Shown here in pieces: positions 32,661 through 46,300 of a DNA stretch of 64,000 nucleotides. The DNA comes from Curvularia sp. ZM96 (Eukaryota; Ascomycota; Dothideomycetes; Pleosporales; Pleosporaceae). A program made the translations under genes and the position numbers. The notes under the pieces were generated by a model. That model did no database searches. It worked only from the letters and a program-made list of their open reading frames with translations, and had not been told where the DNA came from. Positions within the stretch are counted from its first letter, which is position 1. Each line of letters begins with the position of its first letter. The stretch spans positions 1,984,001 through 2,048,000 of the forward strand of contig JAJGBQ010000003.1 of NCBI GenBank assembly GCA_022457065.1. Direction: 5' to 3'.

Positions 32661-34416
32661 ATGCCGGGTACGAAGTCTGCCGCCATGTCTGGGGTCAAGA
32701 GGAAGAGGGATCCGAGCAAGCCTGAGCGCGGCGAATCCAAATCTAAGAGCCGGCGCAAGTCGCCCAGCGAAGACGGCAACGACGCCGAAGACATTCAGTC
32801 CGAAATCCTACAGCTTGAGGCCCAGATTCTCGAATCGCGGAAACACTACAACAACATCGCGGCTCTCTTGCAGCGGGCGAGACAATCAGACACCGAGAAT
32901 GAGGGTCCCATACTTGCTGCAGTCGCACTCTGCCGAGTCTTCTCGCGACTTTTGGCGACAGGCGACATGGTCAAGAGCAAAGGCATGAATGAGGCAGAGG
33001 GCGTCATTGTATCATGGCTCAAGGAGCGCTACAGGGAGCTCTGCACGCTGCTTTTGGACGATTTCCTCCGCAGCGAGCACCCGCCAAAGCAGGCTGTAGC
33101 CCTGACCCTGCTTATGCGGCTGGTCAAGGAGGAAGCAAAGTCGCAAAAGGACTACAAGCTCAAGAACGGACCTCTGCCTCGTCTTATTGACGTCTTGCTG
33201 CGCCTCCCCTTGGATGACCTGAACCGCGAGGAGTTTGTAGAGAAGTACCTCAAGCAGTTTGACGACATTCGGTATCAGACTTTCCAAACCATCAAGTAAG
33301 TGCATGTATGTCTGCAAATAGAGTATCTATTGACATGTGCAGAAATACACTCGACGAAGACCTCGACATCACCACACGGCAGCTTGTGGCTGCAAACAGC
33401 ATGTCCCTGCTATCCATGCTCGACCAAGTCCCCAAATCCAAGAGCGAGATCCAGAACTTTTACGTCGAGGTACAAGGGAAGAGTCCGATTCCCTCTCTTC
33501 AGGCATACAAGGAGAAAGCCCAGGCAGCGTGGTTGGCGACGATGCGCACAGGCCTTTCAAAGGAGCAACGAAAGTCTATCCTGACCACCTTTTCCTATCA
33601 GATTGCGCCTTGGTTCCAGCAGCCTGAGATCCTGTCCGACTTCTTGACTGACTCGTATAACGTGGGTGGCGCGACGTCCCTGCTCGCCCTGTCTGGAATC
33701 TACTACCTCATCTCAGAAAAGAACCTCGACTACCCTTCTTTCTACTACAAGCTCTACTCGCTCCTTGACGACGGACTCCTACACTCGAAGCACCGTTCAC
33801 GCTTCTTCCGTCTCTTGGATACCTTCATGTCCTCGTCACACTTGCCAGCCACTCTCGTCGCAAGCTTCATCAAGCGTCTTTCGCGTCTGGCACTTCACGG
33901 ACCGCCGGCCGGTATCGTCGTTGTGGTGCCTTGGGTGTACAACATGTTCAAACGCCATCCTGCGTGCACATTTATGATGCACCGCGAGCTCCGGGATCCC
34001 GAGCTGAAGAAGGAGGTGGAAGAAGAGGGCATGGATGACCCGTTCGACATGAACGAGCCGGACCCGTTCCTCACCAATGCAATTGAAAGCAGTGTCTGGG
34101 AGCTGGTAGCCCTGCAATCACACTACCACCCTAACGTGGCTACACTAGCCAAGATCATCTCGGAGCAATTCACCAAGCGATCCTACAACCTGGAAGACTT
34201 TTTGGACCATTCATACACTGCAGTAAGTCGAACAAAATACCTGTACATGTAGTGTTTGATGCTAACGACCGAGTGTAGCTCCTCGATGTCGAACTAGACC
34301 GTGAGCTCAAGAAAGAGCCGGAGATCGAGTTTGAAATCCCAAAACGCATTTTGACGGCGGAAGAAGGGCTGAACCCCATGGGTCAGCTTCTGACGCACGT
34401 GATTGAGGCAAGGTGA
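32661..34416 (+). CDS. NOC4: Nucleolar complex protein 4 (CBF/Mak21 family)
   Basis: Exons 32661-33295, 33343-34222 and 34279-34416 give 550 residues. The N-terminus is Lys/Arg/Ser-rich (SGVKRKRDPSKPERGESKSK, nuclear or nucleolar targeting), followed by a helical-repeat body. The CBF/Mak21 domain lies in the second half: SRFFRLLDTFMSSSHLPATL, FIKRLSRLALHGPPAGIVVV, YNMFKRHPACTFMMHR, and DPFDMNEPDPFLTNAIESSV with WELVALQSHYHPNVA. Noc4 works with Nop14 in 40S subunit maturation and export. Splice phases are consistent; introns are 47 and 56 bp. Confidence 0.95.
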
Positions 34417-35887
34417 TTGAGTGGGTGAGAGACTGGTTAGCTTTGAAGGAAGATAGAAGGAAGAATGAGATACCCTTTGTTCGCTATCCCGCGGTTGCCT
34501 TGTACGTCATTTCTCGGCAAGTCGGAGAGCTAGTATTGCGTGGTGAATATGTATACAGACGTCAGGATGTGCATGCACAGCAGTCGTGACAACGGATTCA
34601 ACGCCCATGTGCCTTGACGTCTACGCCTGCAGATGCAGATGCAGGAGAGGAGTGCGTTAGGGGTTCGCGACAAGGCCTTGTTCCCTAGCCCAACCGAGAG
34701 AGCATTTGGTATTAAGATTTCTACTGTTCCACCCCTTGACACAAACCATATTCTACGAGTTAGGTTCATCAAATATACACGTCTCAACGCCTAGAATATA
34801 TCCAAAAAAAAGCCCCCCCTTCCTCACGAGACAACAGCGGCAGTCCTACAACATGAAGATCAACGCGATATATGTACCCTAAAATAACTATGCAAACGTA
34901 TTTACTTTTTTTGTTCCGCCATTCCTATTCAAACATCCTAGAGACCCCACTTTCACCCATCCCTGATGTTCAATGTCACCATTCCCTTGCCCAAATATCC
35001 ACCTTAATTTTCCTTTCTCGCGGTTGTATCTGAGTAGTAACCAAGACTACAGCCACTCGCTGGTTGCACGTCAGGCGGGGATATTTTAGTGGTGGTGGTG
35101 GTGGCGGCGGCGGCGGCCAGGAACAGCCCGTCTGTGCATCTGTAGCGCGAGGGCTAGACTAGCTACAGTAACGAAAAGGAACGGCGTGCCTGTGCTTGGT
35201 TGCTTATTCCCCAGCAGTTCGGGGGTTCGGGGGAAGAAGAGATTACAAGGGGGAGAAGAGAGCGCCATGGGTTGATTATGCGGTTCATTTTCGTCTCCGG
35301 CGATATTGTTGAGGTGGCCAAGATGGTGATGGTAATGCACGTGGGTTGCGATCGTCAGGAACCCAAACAAAAGGGCGATCGCAGTCTATTGCCCCATTGC
35401 CGACCCCAACCCTGCACGCCTCAACGTTTCATCTATACCATGGTTACATCACCATCCCAACAGGGTGGTGGGAAACATGGGGATTGTTTTGTTCTCACAC
35501 ATCACAGCAAGGCAATTCAAAACAAAGTTTTTTGTAGCAGACACCACCTTTCGGCGCGCCCGCAATAGCTTGTATTGGTGATTAACGAGCTATAAACATG
35601 AATGTTATTCGTCATCCCATAGGGGACCATGGGGACATTTCGCATTAAGTTGGATTCGTAAAAACGATCCTGTTTCTCCCAATTGCACACGCCTTGTCCC
35701 AGTAATTAAACCCCAGTCATGGCAATTATGCTGTCGAAAAAAAGAATTTGGTACTCCGGTATTGGGTCTCTAAACAAAAACAGTTGCAACCCAGAGTCGT
35801 GATGATCGCTGGTGTGTGATGAAGAATGGAAAAAGGGTCGATGACCGAACTTGGTCAAAGACGGAGATGGTGGTGGCCGAAATGCGT
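34417..35887. other. Convergent intergenic region
   Basis: About 1.5 kb between NOC4 and the wall-protein gene, T/C-rich with poly-A/T runs and a short GGT/GGC tract near 35088-35115. A minus-strand frame at 35086-35370 ends in five histidines encoded by that tract. I do not regard it as a gene. Confidence 0.5.
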
Positions 35888-36476
35888 TTAAGCGAAGACG
35901 GCGGCACCGATGGCGAGGACAAGGCCGCCGAAGGAGACCATGTTGACGGCGCCGGCACCGGCGCTGGCCTCTGGGACGCTGGAGCTGGAGGTTGGGCTGC
36001 TGGAGCCGCCGGTGGAGCCAGAGCCAGAAGAGCCAAAGCCAGAGGAGCCAGAGGCGCTAGCAGCAGGGCCGCTGGGCGAGGCGCCACTGCCAGTGGGAGC
36101 GGGAACGGTAGCGTTGCCGCCGCTGGGAGGAGTGACGATGGGAGTGACGCCGGGAGCGCCAGGAGCAATGGGAGTAGCAGTGGGGACAACTACGGTGCCT
36201 GTGTTTGTTAGTGTTCTGTGATGGACGTTGCATGAGATTGCGGTCAAACTTACCAGAAGCCTCAGGAACGGAGACGCCTGGGACAACAGGAGCCGATGGC
36301 GAAACGGCGGGGACCGAAGATCCTGGAGTGGGAACCACAGAGGGCATGGGGACGGGAGTGGCAGGAGGAGCCTGGATCTGGCCATCGGAGATCTGGGAGA
36401 TGGGCTGGACGGGGTACTGAGGCACAGCGGCAACGGCGCCGGCGAGGAGGGCGACAGAGGCGGCGGAGAAACGCAT
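35888..36476 (-). CDS. GPI-anchor-type Ser/Pro-rich cell-wall protein
   Basis: Exons 36476-36254 and 36198-35888 (55-bp intron, GTAAGT to ACACAG) give 177 residues. A signal peptide (MRFSAASVALLAGAVAAVP) precedes a body of Pro/Val/Thr/Ser with PxxP and TATPIAPGAP-like runs, then a Gly/Ser-rich stretch. The C-terminus, NMVSFGGLVLAIGAAVFA, is a GPI-attachment-type hydrophobic tail behind a small-residue region (ASAGAGA). The mature protein would be heavily O-glycosylated and held in the wall or membrane. No catalytic domain or CFEM cysteines are present. A TATA-like AAATAAATAG lies about 180 bp upstream (near 36650-36659, minus strand). Confidence 0.85.
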
Positions 36477-39172
36477 CTTGATTATGGATGTGGGAGGGTG
36501 GTTGGTATTAGAGATACTGGTAGAGTAGAAGCTGATGGAAGATAGCGACTGGATGATCGACTCGAAGATGGATCGTAGTAGTTGGATGCAAAGCAAACAC
36601 TGATGAGTTGATGGTGAGAGAGGAGAGGCAGAGAGGCAGGCGGCGCATCTATTTATTTGCTCGAGCCTGGGGAGCGCCTGCCTGGGGTGGGCGCTGGGTG
36701 TCGCCATGGCCGCCGCGCATCCCAGGGCAAGGGCTGGCCAGCAGCGCGCACAGACGCGGGCCCACGCCTCGATTGGCAGATGGACAAGCATTGTTCCAAG
36801 AATTGGAGCTGCTTTGTTCCTTGGACCGTTGGGTGACGCTAGCCTGGTGGCTGGCTTTGCGCCGAAGCCTCGCCTGCGCCCGCCTGCCATTGGGCCGCGC
36901 CTGTGCCTGCCCGCCTGCCTGCCCGCCTCCTGCCCGCCACGCACGCCGCTCGCCAGGGCAACCATCACCACATCACCACCGCCTCAAACCCTCCCCAACC
37001 TCGCCCAGCCCCGCCGTCGCCAGAAAACTCGACGAGCCTCGTCGCAGTGCCACGCAACACCCCTCTCCACCGGCGCCTCGCTTGTGGTGCTTATCGCGAC
37101 GCCAGCAAACACGCTCCCGCCCGCCGAGCGGCTGTGCCGCTAGTGAGGCCCAGCGAACTAGGGGTAGGCCTTCTATTTTTTCGACTGTCCTGTTGATCGT
37201 TGCCCTCCGATGCATTGCCTCCCTCCGTCGCTCCACTAGCAACAGGGCACCCATCGAACGCGAGAGCTGTCTTTCGCTCTCGCCGTTTTCGTTTTGCTAA
37301 CTTTAGCAGCACTGCCCTCGTCGATAACGATCATCAGGAAACACTTCGTTTTTTGCCCCGGGCAATAATGGGGCCGTGGCATGCGACGCGTGTCCCCTGG
37401 CCCTTCAACCACGCTCACCAGCCTCACCGTGCTGGATGCTCCCCTGCATTGGCCTGCTCCTACTCAGTACACGCAATCGCTTCGCTCTGGCCGCTTTGCT
37501 TGTCCCACGTCGATCCCAACAATGCGCCACCGTCTCGTGCTCCTCTGCCCGTCCCAACCACTCTTGCTCTCCCCAGCCTACTGCAAGCCGCCCATACCAA
37601 GACCATTCATCTTGCAGGTGCGCAATCTATTGAAACATAACAATGTGCAATCTGTACCTACAAGCGTGGCGCGGCTAAATGCAAGCAAACCCCGGCCGTC
37701 ACACCACGTCTCAGGACTTGCAGGCGGTCAACCCCAGGCCGCTAATTTCGGTTTGCACCATATCTGTTGCTGCGATAACGAGGCGATCATGACGTCGTTT
37801 GCCTGACCTCTGGCTATCTCGCGAAATTACCCATCCTTGGCTTTTTTTTCCTTCCTTGCTTTCGGTCTCCTTCTGGACCACGCATTAATTACGAAATGTG
37901 GACAAACAGAGCATAAAGATCCATTCAGGTCAAGAAGCCGACCCGCGATCGATTCTCTCCGAATGAAACGCACGCCCAAAAGGAGAATTGCCTAGACTCG
38001 TTGTGCAACCTTGTTTTTTCCGTCACACTATCTGCCCCTTGTACCTGTACCGCCTGCCCTGTCCATCCTTCTCCTGCGTGAAGGAACTCTAAAATTCCAA
38101 TACTTCCCTAGCTGGAATCAATTGTTTCGCTCGCAGACACACACGCTATCCGATCCAGAAGATTCGGCGTCGTCGCTTTTGACTATGTTCTCCACGGGGC
38201 TATTTCTCGTATTGCGGCTCCTTCCCAACGCTCGTGCTCGCGTCCGCCACACCCGTGCCCTCAGATCGTGAGCGCCAGAGGGGAAAGCAGAGCCACAGGG
38301 CGCCACCTCCCTCCTTTCCCCAAATGGCCCCAACTTCTGACAGCCCTTTACCGACCCTCACCGCACGACGCACGTACGCCGTACAACAATGCGCAATGGG
38401 GAAGGAGGTGAATGGGTGGGGCCGTAATGAATTGCCATGGCTAACGACCCACTGCTTGACGACGACGACCACGACGACGACCGGTTCATGCGCGTCCAGA
38501 AAACTCAGTAACGATGGCCAGGTGCAACTAGAGACGAGACTAGACCCGGATAGCTTCTGTTGCTCGGTCAGGTCGGTAGTGCAAACGCAGGCGCGCCGTT
38601 GCGACGGCTACCTACGCGTGCCGTATGGAGGTGTCCGCCTGCGCCAGAGCGGTTTGCTGCCGAACATAAGGGGCCAGTACCGTCAAGATTGTGGTTTGTG
38701 TTTTGATATGCACAGGGTCCTTTTCTCGGATCGGTAAAGATTTAGCCTTTTCTATTCTTCTTTATTCAATTTTCTTTTGACCGGATTGCCAAAATCAGCA
38801 CTACATCCGTTCCTCCAAACCACTTCATTTCACTATTGCTTCTGCTTGCAAATCTCATAGCCCTGCTTTTCCCCATGGCTGGAGGTATGCAAGCCGATCA
38901 ATTCAAGATGGTCACATCACGAAGCAACGCAAGCAACACCAGTCTTGTCATCACAGCATGCAAAGGACTTGAAATAAGTTCTTAATCGTTCGTATTTACT
39001 ACTGCACTCTTTCAATGCTACTGCGCAAAGAGAAATGGCAGCCAAACGCCAGGGTAATGTTAAAAAAAAATGAACAAGAAAACGCTAGGAAGGATATATA
39101 ACCGATACCCCTTTTTTGCTTTACCACCCGGAAAAGGTCCTTTTCTACATTATCATAGTCATATGAGCTTCT
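36477..39172. other. Long intergenic region without a convincing gene
   Basis: About 2.7 kb upstream of the wall-protein gene and downstream of the MFS gene. It is C/T-rich with short GAC triplet runs near 38459-38483. Frames on both strands lack recognisable domains, so it is probably long promoter or UTR sequence. Confidence 0.5.
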
Positions 39173-41256
39173 TTATGCTCTTGCGTTCTTCTCGGTAATC
39201 TCGTCACCAGAAGACCCCTCGGACACCGACTTGGGCGCCATCATGGGCTCAGGACCCGTAGGCGTGCCGGGCGTAGTGCGCTTAAAGTAGTTGTGCACAT
39301 CCATGTGGTCGTCCTCGTCCGCCTCGACGCCTTCCCATCCGTTCTTCTCCGAGAACTTGTGCTGCTGGCGCTCAACCCAGTCAGCGCGCATCTCGTCAAT
39401 CTTCTGCTCGTAGTCAAGCTTGGCGTCGTAGCCCTTGTGCTGGCCACGGAAACGCTCCCACCACGAAAGGTGCTTCCAGTGAATGGCAATGCCGTGGTAC
39501 TCGTGCTCCCGGCCGGCGCGAATGTAGGCCCAGCGACGCTCTTGTTCCTTGAGATCCAGGCCAGTCGTGTCGGGAAGGAATAGCCAGGTGAGAAGGGCAC
39601 CCGCAAGGCCAAACCAAGGGACAAAGTAGAACTTGGTCTGCGTGTCGATGTAGTTGTACAGAACAGCAGCGAGAAGCGCACCAGCCTTACCGCACGCAGC
39701 ACTGAAACCGTGGGCAGTAGCACGAACGGGCGTGGGGAAGACCTCGGCAGCGACAAGGAAAGTAACACTGTTGGGTCCAAACTGGTTGAAAAAGGACGAG
39801 AGGAAGTAGATGGCCTGGAAGGCGTGGATGTGCTCAGGCGAGGTGAAGAAGTCTAAAGCGAATCCAGGAACAATGAAGAGGACAAAGTCGGCCATGAAAC
39901 CGATAATCATCATCCACTTGCGGCCGTAGAGCTTGTTGTCAATGAGAAGCGACGCCAGGTAGTATCCGCACAGGGAGACGCCCACGTTGATCAGGTTGTA
40001 CAACCACCCAACCATGACAGACTTGTTGCCGGGCGTGATGATGCTAATGAACTCGTTCTGGAAAAGCTTGTTGCCGTAGAAGAAGACGTCGTTGGCGAAC
40101 CAGGCACCAGCAGTAGCCAGCAGACGAGGGCCAAAGTAGGTGCAAGTGAGCTTCAAAGACTTAACGTCGTATCCAGTGACATGGGCCTTCTTCTTAGAAA
40201 GCATAAGCTGCTTCGAAGCCGACTTCATCTTGTAGTAACGGAAGTAGACCAGCCAGAGCGTTCCGACGGCAGGAATGGCAAACGAGACGCGGTAGGTCCA
40301 CTGAGCCAGAGTCTTAGAGTATGGCGGGGATGATCCACCGTGGAAGATAAGCAGCAAAATGATGAGAATGACTTGGTTGAAGAACTGTCCCCAACCCTGC
40401 ATCAGGAAGGCACTGGTGACCTTTCGGCCACGGTGAAGACGGTCATCCTTGGTGGAAACCTTTCCAGAGCCAACAGCATTCTCCATACCAGCCGTGGCAG
40501 TCATGGGGTACTCGCCTCCAACACCAATGCCATAGAAGAAGAGAGCCCATACGTAGCAGATGACCCAGCCGTTTTGGGTGACACCCCAGGCGGCAGTGAG
40601 CATGAGGAGACCGATGAACATGATGGTGGCATCCTGGATAAGACCGAATCGACGGCCGAGCCAGTCACCAATGACACCAACAAGAATCTGACCGACAATG
40701 ATACCGCAAATCTCGAGGTAGTCGATAGCTTGCGTCCATGTCTCGTCGCAGACTTCGTACGTTTTCCAGCACCGAGGGAAAGCAGCCTGGAGCAGCGGAC
40801 GGACGTTGCCAATGGAGAAGAGTACGTAACTGGTGGGCAGGTTAGAACAAGCTACTAGATGACGTCATGTTGTGCGTCCGAAACTTACCCTTCCAAACCA
40901 AGACCAGCACCAGGAATCACACAAGTGCGGAAGTAGTGACCAAGCGGCGCGAGAGGATCCTTCTTGAACATGTCCCAGAAGTAGCTGGCCTCGGCCTTTG
41001 CTTCTTGGGCGTCGACTTGGGTAACGAACTTGACCCGTTGGCCAATGGGCAAATCGGCCCAGTAGGTTCCTTGGGCGGTGTACAGATCATCGGGGTGAAG
41101 CAGAGCGTGGAAGACATTGGCCTCGTTCGCGCTCATATCTTTCCGGATATCAATCTCCTGGGTGGCTTGGTGCTCGCCGGTCATGTTAGGACCGTGGGGG
41201 GCAGCAACACCATAGTCCCGAAGAGACTCTGTCGCCGAGGCGTTTGTGTTGGCCAT
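39173..41256 (-). CDS. MFS phosphate-type transporter
   Basis: Exons 41256-40889 and 40829-39173 (59-bp intron, branch TCTAAC) give 674 residues. About 120 residues of cytosolic N-terminus precede the membrane region. The MFS loop motif GDWLGRRFG, the segment GIGVGGEYPMTATAGMENA (phosphate:H+ symporter GGEYP), a long central loop with KSASKQLMLSKKKAHVTGYD, and FGPNSVTFLVAAEVFPTPVRATAHG (sugar/phosphate porter signature) are all visible, with about 12 hydrophobic helices. The closest known group is the PHO84-like inorganic phosphate or organophosphate permeases of the plasma membrane. The acidic C-tail (EADEDDHMDVH) may be regulatory. A CACGTT element lies near 41473, about 220 bp upstream. 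Confidence 0.88.
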
Positions 41257-43363
41257 GGTAGGCAGTGAAGCAACGAGAACGATGGGAGGATCTCGTCGTT
41301 AGTTGCTTCTTGGAGTGGTCGAAGAAAAGGCTTGTTCCAAGAGCACGGGTCGTAGCCGCAGCTTATATGGGCTTGGATGGCAGTTGAGCCCAGCGGATGG
41401 CCCAGGAAGATGGATGGGCAATTTTTGCTGGATCTCACTCGACTCAGTTCCACGAAGGGTTCAGGATAGAACCACGTTGCAGAGGCTGGCTTGTGAGTGG
41501 TGGGCGCAGGGATCTGCAACCAGTAGCCCTGGACGTGGGAATAGTACCGGACGTTCCGATGATGGAACAACTAGCTATATTCCCAAGCAACCGTTTCGAC
41601 GGGCTGCTGACGTAGGCGTCGAGGGCGAAATGACGCGCTATCCGATACTGACGACTGTCGTGGCAGCCGGATAGACTGTTAGGTAGGGATAGTTGAAGGG
41701 GAAAGCTCCGGTGCAGTGAGCAATGCAAAGACCAGAGAAGCGGGCAGGAGCACACAATAAGTGCGCGAACTTGAGAAAACAAAGCTGCCCATTGTTGCAG
41801 GAGCCGAAAGTACGGGTTATAAAGGGTCCAGTTAGACGCAGAAAATTCTAATGTAGATGGCGACGGGGATGGGTCGATGGCGAGAATGCTAGCATTGTGC
41901 AGACCCACCGAGTCCGGAAAGAACTCACGCGACAGCAACCCCCCGTCTTTTTTTGCAAGCAGAGCGCCCTCATTGGCCGCGAGGGCAAAGCGAAAGATGG
42001 AGCGAATGCACGCCCGCGGCCTGTACCCTGCCGGATGCCCCGTTTCTGGACGTCTGGGCTTGCGGTGTGCTGCTCGCCCCCCATATTGGGATGCTGTTGG
42101 TACCTCTGGGCTATGGTGTTTTTTTCGAACTCGGCGCCAACAAGCAATGACGTTGGACAAGCCTTTGGCATGGCTCAGACAAGCTCTTCCAAGCAAAAAA
42201 AGACAATGCATGGCATTGTAATCCTTGCCAGACGGCCGCCGCCGCCGCTGACGCGCGCTCTGGTCGTGTTGCCGTCGCTCTGTGCAGTTGAGGCCGTAGT
42301 GAATCTGTTGAAGATGCTCGTCGAGCAGGGCCAATCAGCAGCCGCAAACCGAGGGCGTGCTGAGTTGAATGGCTGTGGGGGAGTCCGACAGCACCGCCAA
42401 GCCAGGTCCGTGCCGCGCCCGCACAGGGCTGCTTAGTGCACGCACCCCCACCTTTGCATTCTGACTATCCACCTTTTGGACTTTTGGACCGCCGCTGTCG
42501 TCGCAGCTCACGACTCCAGTAACGGCGTAGAGTGACATCGTCCCGCTTACCTCCCACACACCGACGCGTCCTCGACGACCAATCGCCCCAAGGAAGCCTT
42601 TGGTTGTGCATTGGGAACACTAGGATCAGGCTTGTCTTGCAATCTATATCTTCATCCCATGGCCATACATGCTCATCACCTAGCCGGGGCGCTATGTTTG
42701 CTATCCTACCAAGACACTTGAATACCCTGCCCTATGAACGTTGCTTCTCCAGCGTTGAGACATCGCTTTTGCCACTATTCCATGGGTGGAAGCTCCTAGC
42801 ATCCCGACCCTGGACCCTGTTTCCATCGGCTCCATGGTCAGCATCCGACTGTTGTCCTATTCGACTATTGCGTTCCAGACATCCTGGAGGCGGGCCACGG
42901 TAACCTCGGGCGGTACATAGGCTGTACCCACCGCCCCATGGAAAATCCGCCCAGCTGCTTGTGGAGCAGTTGCACCCTGAACGCCTTCTGACTAGTCCGT
43001 CCTCGTCTTTCACAACAGCCGTAATTCATTTCAACTTTAAACCGAGGTACCTAATCGTGGCACCCTTGATATTCGTTGCTATTAAGTATTTCTAGACTAA
43101 GGTTCTATTTTGCACCAGAACTCAGCCAGTGCGTAAATATTAGAAACTCGACCATGTTCCGGACATGTCGCTGACATGAACGCCTAACAATGGGCCCGAG
43201 TTATGAGGGATATGCAATAACACGGCAACTTTCATCCGAAAGAAAGAAACAGAGGCGAAAAAAGAAGAAAAAAACAACAACCCTGCGCTATGCAAAACTC
43301 CAATACCACCAAGTATAACCTCAGCATGAGAAACCTAAAATTCGGCTACTGGCCTTGTGGGGC
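41257..43363. other. Intergenic region MFS transporter to large membrane protein
   Basis: About 2.1 kb. A 296-codon minus-strand frame (41444-42334) covers the MFS promoter but starts without homology or domain and is Ser/Arg/Leu-rich, so I read it as chance. No repeats or RNA genes. Confidence 0.45.
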
Positions 43364-46300
43364 TCAGTTGAGCCAGTTCTGCCACTGGCAACGACAACCA
43401 CCAGTCCCGCCATCAATGGTCCCACTGACGGTTCCTTGCCCCTGGGTGCCCTTCACCAGAGTGCCCCCAAATCCTCGATCTTCAAACTGGAAAGTCTTTT
43501 TCGATTCTTCATTCTTAATCGTGCCGTCGTCCTCCATCTCGTAACAGTAGAGGTTTTTCTTCGCTGGATCTCCACCGTGGCGGTCGATAGTCACAGTGAC
43601 AGGGTACGGGAAGGTTCCGGGCCGCTTGAGCGCATCTGTCCCACCCGATGCAGATTTCTGTAGCAATGGTTTGCTGTCTTTGCTGCGAGTCCATATCTGT
43701 ACCAGAAACCGCGTCTGTGAGTATGTGCACCTCAGCTTAGCAGCATCCTTTGTGCTCCCTCCACTCGTGTCTGCTGGGTTTCCACCACGGTTGGTGCCAT
43801 TAATTTGCTTCAGGAAGATTGAGCGGTCAAAGTAGTTATAAAAGCCGTAGTGCTCGTCATCTTTTCCTCGATTGAATAGACGCAGAGGTTGTGCAGAAAC
43901 CTCGGGAAGCAGATTCGCAGGCGCCGCAGTTCCATCAGAAGCCAGCATTGGGGGAGGTATCACAGCAGTAATGTTTGTAGGGTCGCTAGCAGCAGCTCGC
44001 TTCGCCAAACCCGATGCATTGACCGATGGATCGCTCATGAAGATGAACAAACCAGTTTCCTCGCCCTCAAAGGGAGCAGAGTTACCGTCTGTCGTCTTGC
44101 CCAAAAAGCTCATATCTTCAGTCGATGGCGGTGCAGGGGATGGTGACGGTGCAGCACGCATGCGAAGCAGTGACCGAATCAAGGCACCGGCTGACACTGG
44201 GTTTCCAGCCCTCTTGGCACGTTGGGCTTGTGGTAACTGTGCGGCACTGCCATTCTCGAATGTTATTTCAATCTTGAAGTTGGGCTGATCCGGCTTGTTA
44301 GGAGCGACAGATTGCTGGAGTTCCTTCGGCAATGCACAGCTCCACAGGGTCGTAGGCGCGACACAACCGCTCTCCTCTTCTACCACTTCAGGCTGCGCAA
44401 TGGTCATTGGGCCAGTAGGTATAGGGGGATAATCCGTCCGATTGAGCCATTGATTGCCGGTGTCTGGTTGCGGCGCTGGTTCAGTGGCACTGGGCTTGTT
44501 GTCATTACCTTTCCTCGTCAACACCACAGCGACTGGGATGATGATGGCCAGCAGGATGAGGAATATCAAACAACAGCAGCATCCCCAGAAACATAACCCC
44601 TTCTTCTTCTTCTTTTTCTCCTTGCCCGCGTCCTGGTGCTGGCTTCGCTTCTTTCCAAATGGCCATATGTTTGCCATATCACACACTTTTCGGTGTTTCT
44701 TGCGTCCTTTGAGGTCTGGTGAAGAGGCGCGGGAGCTGGAGCGGCTGCCGTTGTCGTAACTCCAATGTGAGCCTTTTTGAGCCGCCTTTGGGGGCGGGGC
44801 AAACACTGGTAGACTCTGCGACGAACTGTTGGCGTTTGTGGCAGCAGAGGTTGCGCTCATCACTTGTGGTGCTGCTGATGTATGCATTTGCTGCGGAGGT
44901 GGTGGATAGTTGGCCCTGACTTGTTGGCTCTCCGCCAACGGCCGCCTATCTTGCAACTCTATGTTAACATTGATATGCTGGTGTGATTCCTGAATTTGAC
45001 GAGGCATCAGGACAGTTCCGATGGCCGCTGTAGCCAGCACCGGTGATGCAGACATTGCTGAGAGAGGGGAAGTGACGGTTCGATGAGGCTCGGGAGGCGT
45101 TTGGTGATTTGCTGTCTTTTCAGAATCACCCACCACTGAAACGCTGGCTGCTGAAGCAGCAGGCGGATGAGTTTGCGAAGAGGGCGGCATCGAAGTTTCG
45201 GCTTTGCTCGTGCCGTATTGGATTGGTACGGTCGGCACGTCTGGTGTTCTGTCGCCACCTTGTGCGGAATCTGGCCATGTCGATGATTTAGGCGTCGCAA
45301 CAAACGGTGTTGTAATGACGTTCCACCATCCTTGCGACCGACGGGGGGTAGGCACCATTGACGTGTCGATGGCCAACGAGTTTTCCGCAGTCCTTGCACT
45401 CAGCGGTGTCACGTCCTCCTCAAAGACAGTGCTGGTGGACATGACGCGATCCCTTCTTCTGGAATCATCGTCCTCCTCAAACGCAGTTCCAGCGGAATCC
45501 AGAGTGTCATTCCTGGCGTGACCAGACGAGCCATGCACGTCGTTATTAGAACTCTGTCCCATTCCAGCAGGTAGCGCAGGAACTGGCGGCACATTGGACT
45601 GGTCAAAGGCTTGCTGATAGCGAGAATAGATACTGGGCGTGTAGTCCGATTCGGTGAAGGGTGTGTCGGGCGACCAAGCCGACTTTACTGCTGCAGGAGT
45701 GATGATGATGCTTGGTGTTACCAGGGTCGTGTCACTTCCAGCGCGAGGGCGGTTTGCTTGCAGGGTGCTAAAGTCGGATATGCTGTCCGTAGGCACTGAG
45801 ATGCCTATGGGAATACGCCTGTCCCATGGGGAGATTTCCTGCCAGGACTTGGTGCTAGGGGTCATGGACGTAGCAGTGTCAACGTCGTTCCGATCCAGGC
45901 TCTGTTTCTTTCGGTGCATGTGTTCTGGCTGCGGTGTACCTTTGGTGATGCCCAGGCCTTTATTCTTGGTTGAGTTCCTCAATCCAAACCACGGCGACTT
46001 GCGGACAGAGCCGCTGCCTCTCTCGGATTCCTGTGGAAAGATCTGGTGTGGCTCCGTACCCCTGTGCCTAGTAAAGCTAGTGTCGACAGTGATGCCCGGT
46101 TTGCTTGGTCGGCCCAGCATCTCTCTTCTTCGAGTTTTCTGTCGTGTAAGGCGCCCTGAAAAGGATCGTGAACTGCGCTTTGTAGTCGTCCGTTGTGCTC
46201 CGACATTGTGCTGCCACGTCTGTTGCTCATGTGTTGTGTTTCCATCAAAGTCATCGTGAAAGTGTATTGAGATTCGTCCCTCTTGATCGGCTCGGCTCGA

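Noticed and set aside
35086..35370. Minus-strand frame ending in a run of histidines
   Set aside because: The histidines come from a GGT triplet tract and no family or splice support exists.
41444..42334. 296-codon minus-strand frame upstream of the MFS gene
   Set aside because: It has random-looking composition and no domain, lacks splice support and covers the transporter promoter.
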